Of a DNA stretch of 64,000 nucleotides, positions 58,301 through 64,000 are shown one piece after another. The position numbers and the translations under genes were made by a program. The notes beneath the pieces were generated by a model. It was given only the letters and a program-made list of their open reading frames with translations, did no database searches and was not told the DNA's origin. The number at the start of each line of letters is the position of its first letter. Position 1 is the first letter of the stretch. The stretch is from Valencia hispanica (Eukaryota; Chordata; Actinopteri; Cyprinodontiformes; Valenciidae): NCBI GenBank assembly GCA_963556495.2, contig OY747721.1, positions 10,388,149 through 10,452,148 on the forward strand, given 5' to 3'.

Positions 58301-61300
58301 CAAACAAGACCGTCAGGCCTCAATCTGCTCATTTCAAGCTACACAGGATAGAAGAGCAAATTCCACTTATAAATGACCATACCTTCATGTCATCTACATG
58401 TCTGGGTAAGCATAAAAACTCTGCAATCGTTTCACTGTAAGCAATTAAACTACAACCAGATGGGCTATTTAGCACTAAAACCTCCTCAAATTGACCATCT
58501 ATTAAACAGACCCAAGAGGGTTCTGTAATGATTTCTACAAGTGATTTTACTGATTCTTGTATTATGGAAGAGTGGGTTTAAAGATTGCAACCTGTGAAGT
58601 AGTTTAAAATCTATTTGGAAAGCTAAAGTACAACTGCAGCAGTGAAGGGTATCCTCTAGGCTGCTATAGCTTTCAGGAAAAGGTTACCAACACAGTTTCT
58701 GAATACAATGTTTCTTTAAAAGTAGGCCAACTGAAAATGCCACAGCAGAGCTGTAGAAAGCTGAGTCTTAGTAGTGTGTTGACATCAGTTAAGCCCAAAA
58801 TTATTCACACACTGCCACATTTAGATGTTAAGTACTCTTTTAATTTTACAAACATGTCTCTTCTGATTGGAAGTCAAATTGACATTTTTGAGTTGCCCAG
58901 TGTCTCAACTTTAATCTGGCAGAGAATCTGTGTGGAGGACTAAAGATTAGGGTGATGGAAAGGAGCCCTTCCAACCTCAAAGACCTGGAACTCATCACCA
59001 AACAAATGGTCAAAATACCAGTAGAAACAATTAGAAGAAGAGATTGATTGCTAAGAAGGATGTAAAATGTTTTGACATGACCTCTTCAACTAAATGTATC
59101 AAACAATTTTTGCAAAACATTTATGTTTTAATGTGTAATTAGATATTCGGATCTCATTTTCCAGGAGAAGCAAACTTCTTGGTAGAATAAAAATACTTTC
59201 CGATCTAAATCTGCCACTGTAATGAGTAGTTTGGGGCTTAACTGTATGTGATATTAGCAGAATATTTTATTTATCCTAACTCAGTTGTACAAAAAAGAAT
59301 AACCTCCAAGTTCTTAACAGTTCATATGTTGGTTGGTCAAACCTAATCCTTAATTTCTCTAATCGCTTTTCATCAAAGCAACCAGACTTGTGAAGTTCCA
59401 GAAATGATTCAGATTTACCTTTAACCCTCTCGATGTTTTGATTGTGTATAACCATGGAGCAAACAAAATGGTCTGGATTGCAAGCAAAAATGTTTTGTCA
59501 AGATTTCCCTCCCGCAAGTTTTTCAGGTGCCTCTTAAAACTTATGCCTTTAAGAAATCCATATTTTTATAATTTGCTTTGCACTGACTGAAATTCATAAA
59601 CGCATTTCATAAATCCAACCAACCAACTCTCTATTTGAAAGGTAAACATATTTTTCATGCGTTCTATTGCAACTAATCTTTATATATCAATCATAATATA
59701 ATGTTATATGTTTTGTATATGCACAAAAAAAAGACTAAGCAGAATCAACTAAGATAAAAGTTGTATTTCCTACAATTGTTTCGCTTTTGTATATATTAAC
59801 TTCTGAATTTGAGGAAAATTCACTATTATTAGCAAATGGTAATCATTTTGGTGATCCAAAAGTCAAAATTTAGATCAGAGATTGACCAAAATGGCTTCAA
59901 CTATATGCAAATATGTGATTTCAACTTTAAATATTTGGTGTGATCAAGCTAAAAAAGAACTCACACAATGCCTAAAAATCTTTTACATGCAACTACTGCA
60001 AAGTTAAACCAAGGTTTTGCAGCTAAAATAAGTATTTGCTTTGAGGCAAAAAAAACAATTGTAATGTGAAAGAAAAAAGTAGTTAAGGCTGGTTTAGTCC
60101 TGATTTAACCAGTTCCAGAGTGACAAGTCCCACTTTCTGGGTAAAGAAAAGCTCCAGATGAGGTGTTGAAGCCAAATTAAAAAGCTTTTTCTATCAATAG
60201 ATCATTTTCTTAAATTGTGAAAGAGGACTTCAGGGAGCATTAGAGATAATTTTCACACATGGTTTCTTATGAACAAAATCCAGAATCTAATCAATTTTAG
60301 AAACCTTTTGACGCCACTGTGGAGAACTTTACAAAGATGTCGATTGTGCTGCAACAATACAAGAATTCTGAGAAAAAGGTGTACATAAATCAATCATGGC
60401 ACAACAAAAAAGGGCACAATCAAAAGTACCGGGGATCAAACTAAATATTAGTTTGACATTTTCATTGACCCAGTAAAGTAGCGTTTTTCTTTGGTGAACT
60501 ACAGAACAGATCATAGAAATGGTCAAAGAGAAAAAAATAGCAGACTTTTAAATGAAGACCATCTGTTTGCAATAATTTTTATTGACTTAATTTTTTTGAT
60601 AGGCATGAGTCAGAGACACAGCAGTAATCATTTTTGTTTATTTTCAATAAATTTAATTAGGGGGATATGAAATTCGGATCCCACTGATCATCAATGTCAT
60701 TCCCAAAGTGGAAATGAATAGTGAGAGTTTCATTAACAGAATACGGGTCAAGCAGTGAGACCAAGATAACATTCCTGCTGCTAAATATCCAATAGCACCC
60801 ATGAGAATAGCAGATTCAGTCCAAAGAGATGGAAATTACGGTCAGTCCCGAAGCAAGAAATTTTTCCAATGCAGTTTTAGATTAAGAGCAGAAAGGTAAA
60901 TTTGCATTTCTCCTCGCCTTCATATTCTGGACAGAATTCTTCTGACCCACTTCTATAATTTCCACTGCCAATCATCCCATCTTTCACCTCTTTTCATCCA
61001 AATCTGTTTCATTCCACCACTGAATATCAATCATTAATATTTTGTCTCCTTTTTCATCCCAACTATCTGCTTTGTTCCACTTCATTTCCACTGAACATAA
61101 ACCCACACTATGCTTGAATAATTATATCCACTTTCAATAAAAAATATTTGACAACATAACTGATCCAGTTGTAGAACACAAGATTTTGCTGGTAACTAAA
61201 CGTCTTCTTTAACAGTGGCCAAAGGCTTATAATGAGATATATGGCCTTAATTAGGTAGTTTTTCTTTCAGCTGTCTCTCCATGCATTCTCGGTATGAGGA

Positions 61301-63734
61301 ATTGCTGCAAAGTAAATGACTAAATGCAGTAGAGGTTAACATGTCTTAAAGAATCTTTAATTTATATTTAATCCATTTTATTAATCTTTTATCTTTATCT
61401 TTTGTTGGGTATTGGTGTTACTTTATATAAAAAAAACGGAATTAAAACTGAACTATTTGAGTACAATTTCCAGATACCTAAAAAGGCCACATTTATCATG
61501 TCAAAGAATTGTACCGTATCAAATCAAAAATCAAAATCCGTATAAACACTATTGGAATGTATGACCATCATAATGGTTTTGTATACCAAAGATGAGCATG
61601 TTTTGGTGCGAAGTATGCATCAACCCCAAATAAAAAGCAAAATACCTTGTGAAGTGAAGATGGTGGCTAAAGCTGGTAAAAGTGTGTCATTAACAGCAGC
61701 TAGGTGATGTTTTTACCAACATGGGCAGAAGACAAAAAAAAGCCATCTTACAGTTTATAAATACACTCTAAGACTAACGGTGCGTTCACACCGAACACGT
61801 TTGAAGCGTCATGGGCGTCAGGTTTACATGTAAAGTCAATGCAGAAGCGCGCTAACGGGTGTCATGCTGTCTGCATCGCGTCAGAAGCAGATTTGCGTCA
61901 CGAAAACGCATTTCTGCCTCATTTGCGCGAGTGAGGTGTTTGTCGCGCATCAGAAAATATGCAAGTCATTTTATGTGGTGCATTTTGTGCATTCGCGTGT
62001 CACAAGCGTTTTTATGCCTGCCGCTGAATTTGACAAATCTGAACTTCGACGTCAATTTGCGCTGCGTAAACCAATCAGGAGCCTAGAGACGTGGTGTCAC
62101 GTGATGCTGTGACCCAGTTCACTGGGTCAGGTTCGGCAAAATTCATTCATTCATATACTGATAACGGTCGGGGCTAATCACCCCGAGCAATACGACACCA
62201 GTTGCTTTCTCTACAGAGACAGGAATAAAAAGGACCTCGCTTGGAGGAATATAAGTGAGGAGATAGGGCAACCTGGTATGTGCATTTCACTTTTAAATTT
62301 TTTACGTTACTGACCCTGCGAAACTGTGCAGGGTACTCTCCACAGTAATTAGAGAATGGAGACTCTCTTTCAACGCTAGATCGGCAGCTGCCATCTTGCA
62401 AAAACACCATCTGGCACTAGCTCTTCCCACAAGTTGCGTATTTCCAGCTTGAAGCGTGTCAAAATGGTATATTTTGACGCGCGTCCAATTCGCTTTGGAT
62501 GCGAGTCGAGCTGCGAATGTTGGAAGCGTCCAACTTTGGCATGCGACGTGTTTTTGACGCTTTGGTGTGAACGCACCATCATTTTTAGAGACATGTCCTG
62601 TGGTATGTTGAAACTAAAACTGAAGTGACCCTCATTAAATTTGCCTGAGAGCACCAGTCAAATTGTTAAGAACAAGGGTGGCATCATGTGGCGGTGTTCT
62701 GCAGCAGGAGGAACTTGTTGTTTTCACAAAACAGATGGCACCATCAGAAAAAATAAAAAAAATTAGACTGAAGCAACAGTGACAAATCTAAAACCTGAGC
62801 AGAAACGGATCCTCCGAATAGACAATGGCTTAGCTAAGCATGCCCCCAAATTAGCTACAAACTGGCTTAAATACAACTAAATCAATGCTTTGGACTGGAC
62901 ATAACACATCTCTTATCTAGATGCTATAAAAAAAATCTGTGAGAGCAAGATGGTCCAAAAACCTGAATCAGTTACACCAGTCCTGTTGGAGGAATACAGT
63001 AATATTCCAGCAAACTATTTTAAGGAGCTTGTGGAAGAACCCAAAACAAGTTTGACCCAAATCATAAATTTTTAAAGATAATGCAAACAAATACCAATGA
63101 AGCATATCCTAGTGTCCTGCATTAGAAAAAATTTAAAAAAGTTCTATAAAATGATCCTCACATTAAGGAAATAGAAATACGTTTGGTAATCGCAACTAAA
63201 CTAAAACAGAGTTTAGTCTCATTTAATGTCAGAAGATAATAACAAAAAAAATTGTCTGTTTTTACAGTTCATGTAAATATGAGGTTGTTATCGTCTTGGC
63301 TTTTTATGTCAACGTTTTTATTTTGGGACTTAAACTCTTGATCTGTCTAAATAAAAATAAAAAAAGACTAGATGAAGCAGATTTCAGTAAAACATGACAG
63401 TTTTAGCATTCATATCAACTTTAGCTAGAGGTCATCACATATTCAGCACCCAACTTAGAATGTCTAACTTAAATATAAATGTACTGCCAAATACACTTGA
63501 TAAGCTCAGCTGGTAAAATGTGAAATTATGTTTATATTGAAAGCTTTTTAAATGACACCACTTACAGATTTGCATTCACTCACACGAGCCTTGTAAAAGT
63601 ATCTGAAAGGTAATTACTCAGTCAGTCTGTTCTGCTTTACACGTCATGGACTTACTTCTCTGCGTCGTGATGCCCAACAGGTCTGCTTGATCTTCCACAC
63701 CACTGCTGCCACCAGGAGCAGAGACAGAAAGCAA
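43176..63734 (-). CDS. atrnl1: atrnl1, attractin-like 1 (last four coding exons)
   Basis: This is the 3' end of a large single-pass membrane protein of the attractin/mahogany family. Coding exons on the - strand in order are 63734-63656, 50409-50302, 44953-44839 and 43300-43176. They join in frame into the end of the transmembrane helix (CFLSLLLVAAVVWKIKQ), the juxtamembrane WASRRRE, QLMRERQQMASRPFASV, GAPKPVATEPCFGGKAAVLTV, PPPGQSG and a tail ending GTCV. QLMRERQQMASRPFA and the GTCV end favour ATRNL1 over ATRN. The attractin family acts in melanocortin signalling and membrane-protein turnover with MGRN1; the tail of mouse ATRNL1 has been reported to bind MC4R. The large ectodomain lies beyond base 64000. 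Tail-to-tail placement with gfra1 matches the human neighbourhood and supports the call. Confidence 0.93.
43301..44838 (-). other. last atrnl1 intron (GC-AG)
   Basis: Donor gcaagc, acceptor cctcctacag. It contains (TA)n next to the acceptor and fragments resembling the 40833 MITE family (cgtaccgaaccgatagggct near 43916). Otherwise unremarkable. Confidence 0.8.
43320..43342. repeat. (TA)n microsatellite beside the atrnl1 acceptor
   Basis: About 11 TA units starting 18 bp upstream (in transcript sense) of the terminal-exon acceptor, where the branch point would normally lie. Confidence 0.95.
44839..44953 (-). CDS. atrnl1: atrnl1 exon: conserved tail segment (PPPGQSG)
   Basis: Phase 0 entry after ttttaag, encoding GAPKPVATEPCFGGKAAVLT and ending PPPGQS plus the first base of a Gly codon. 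The exon must end before gcaagc, because only that join gives PPPGQSG-LIVASALIDIS in the next exon. The intron is therefore of the GC-AG type. No GT donor that preserves the frame is visible nearby. Confidence 0.92.
44954..50301 (-). other. atrnl1 intron
   Basis: Mostly unrecognised AT-rich sequence. It contains a possible hAT-type fragment near 47535-47620 (actgaaacgattcctcgact, aactcgag) and a MITE-like element at 48398-48870. Nothing nameable in 45000-47500 or 48900-50300. Confidence 0.7.
48398..48870. mobile_element. MITE-like element with TTCACAC ends
   Basis: The left end tacaccttgttcacaccgg and right end ctagtgtgaaatacacca are diverged inverted repeats, each followed inward by gaagcg/cgcttc-rich GC-richer sequence. 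No transposase. Confidence 0.5.
50302..50409 (-). CDS. atrnl1: atrnl1 exon: proximal cytoplasmic tail
   Basis: An exon of 36 codons in phase 0, after a ttacag acceptor and before gtgagt. It encodes QLMRERQQMASRPFASVAV and then a less conserved acidic stretch ending QPMVD. The acceptor is followed directly by CAG, creating a tandem NAGNAG site that could drop the first Gln. Confidence 0.92.
53056..53630. mobile_element. possible MITE (gggcgaaa...atatcgc type)
   Basis: Starts tggtgggcgaaaaggtataa. Near the right side comes gaatatatcgcaatatac, with accagcc following. This resembles decayed teleost elements with GGGCGATA/TATCGCCC ends. Arms are strongly diverged. Confidence 0.35.
53784..53825. 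repeat. 42-bp quasi-palindrome (hairpin)
   Basis: Left arm TTCAATCTGAAAACCTTCCC and right arm GGGGAGGTTTTCAGATTGAA are complementary over 20 bp with one T-G wobble, separated by only TC. It has no flanking element ends. The tiny loop makes a pre-miRNA unlikely. Confidence 0.85.
55130..56085 (+). pseudogene. decayed Tc1-like transposase relic
   Basis: The + strand keeps words of a Tc1 transposase in broken frames: ANQGGTCLTVAKS, FWSSVFWSYEIKIFF (the first-Asp block, where SDE is normal and SYE is seen) and a C-terminal agagaatctggggagggagc also found in the copies at 35516 and 58786. Ends not defined. Confidence 0.65.
56094..56272. mobile_element. 179-bp MITE with 30-bp inverted repeats
   Basis: The left arm begins GGTGCCCAAGTCCAGTCCTC and the right arm is its complement. 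The 30-bp arms differ at two positions. No coding capacity. Superfamily not assigned: flanking duplication is unclear. Confidence 0.75.
56560..57000 (-). pseudogene. L2-type LINE reverse transcriptase fragment
   Basis: The - strand carries [11 protein letters not shown] followed, after a frameshift, by QYYADDT and then YCHVIHQM, the RT motif order of the L2 ORF2 at 21862-21990. About 140 codons survive, with insertions of T-runs and frame changes. It is far older than the full-length L2. Confidence 0.8.
58786..59244 (+). mobile_element. Tc1-like deletion derivative (copy of the 35516 family)
   Basis: Inverted ends CAGTTAAGCCCAAA and TTTGGGGCTTAACTG enclose 459 bp with only the C-terminal transposase scrap (cagagaatctgtgtggagga, aagacctggaactcatcacc). 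The left end lacks a clean TA; the right end is followed by TA. Confidence 0.7.
61779..62577. mobile_element. 799-bp non-autonomous DNA transposon
   Basis: Perfect 14-bp terminal inverted repeats GGTGCGTTCACACC and GGTGTGAACGCACC. Subterminal regions carry repeated gaagcgtc/gacgc words in both orientations, and the element is richer in CpG than its surroundings. Short frames inside match nothing I know. Target duplication not evident. Confidence 0.78.
63656..63734 (-). CDS. atrnl1: atrnl1 exon: transmembrane helix and basic stop-transfer
   Basis: Reading the - strand, the acceptor tatcacag is followed by one base of a split codon, then CFLSLLLVAAVVWKIKQ and TCWASRRRE, with donor gtaagt. The hydrophobic run followed by Lys/Arg-rich residues is a type I transmembrane segment with its cytosolic anchor and is very strongly conserved in ATRN/ATRNL1. 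Confidence 0.93.
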
Positions 63735-64000
63735 CTGTGATAAAAGAGAAGAAAAAAGCAGGATTACTAGTGAATAAAAATGTCGTTAGTTCTCTTTTAC
63801 AATAAACCAGACTGTAGCTATCAGAGCTGTATTCAACTTCTAGTATTTCAGGAGATTTGTTTTTTAAGTTTTTGCTTTTGCAAAGCAAACATGCCACTGA
63901 ATTTAAATGGAAAAACACAACAATAATCAGAAAGCAATAAGAAAAATCCAATCTGTAAAATGTACTTGTAACTTCTGTAAACACAAACAGGCGAGATGAT
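63735..64000 (-). other. atrnl1 intron, cut by window end
   Basis: Intron sequence upstream of the transmembrane exon, including a good pyrimidine tract next to the acceptor. No further exon visible before base 64000. Confidence 0.7.

Larger units (their letters stand above)
50410..63655 (-). other. long atrnl1 intron
   Basis: A 13 kb intron holding the MITEs at 53056, 56094 and 61779, Tc1-like relics at 55130 and 58786, an L2 fragment at 56560 and the quasi-palindrome at 53784. Bases 50420-52770, 57000-58780 and 59250-61770 show nothing I can assign. 52775-53040 is rich in gttagct/gctaaaa words resembling a degenerate short repeat. Confidence 0.7.

Noticed and set aside
62174..62654. Possible Harbinger-type coding remnant in the 61779 element
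   Set aside because: The 78- and 92-codon frames show no transposase or Myb-like motif I can name.

Overview
The window is nuclear DNA of a ray-finned (teleost) fish. This rests on intron-split vertebrate genes in AT-rich DNA, dense Tc1/mariner-type transposons, a full-length L2 LINE with the fish-type GCCTT tail, hAT-like MITEs and a Rex3/RTE-like fragment. Two host genes are recognised, and both are partial at the window edges.

(1) gfra1 (GDNF family receptor alpha-1) runs on the + strand. Seven consecutive exons (11931-31222) have matching splice phases. They encode cysteine-rich domains 2 and 3, the C-terminal spacer and a hydrophobic GPI-attachment tail ending in TAG. The exons for the signal peptide and domain 1 were not found and presumably lie upstream of base 1. 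(2) atrnl1 (attractin-like 1) runs on the - strand. Its last four coding exons (63734 down to 43176) encode most of the transmembrane helix and the whole cytoplasmic tail. The two genes converge tail to tail with about 12 kb between stop codons, as GFRA1 and ATRNL1 do in human.

Nearly everything else is introns and mobile DNA. 1-11930: presumed gfra1 intron with Tc1 relics, an ACATG-rich array, and an 8.4 kb LTR element (3240-11613) whose two LTRs differ by only about 3% but whose 7.6 kb interior has no gag/pol/env-sized frame. 12.5-15.9 kb: a Tc1-like element whose transposase has lost a catalytic Asp. 16.0-23.6 kb: a long (TA)n, a hAT-like MITE and a full-length L2 LINE whose ORF1 and ORF2 share one frame separated by a single TGA. 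25.3-31 kb: decayed Tc1 copies and a Rex3-like fragment. 31.2-43.2 kb (intergenic): an intact, very young Tc1 element nested in an older Tc1, plus other relics. 43-64 kb: atrnl1 introns with MITEs, a 42-bp quasi-palindrome, an L2 remnant and further Tc1-like relics.

No bacterial-type operon, CRISPR array, rRNA or convincing tRNA gene was seen. The points most worth checking are the coding-empty young LTR element, the L2 ORF1/ORF2 single-stop arrangement with a degenerate esterase, the intact Tc1, and the last atrnl1 intron, which uses a GC donor and has a (TA)n tract next to its acceptor.
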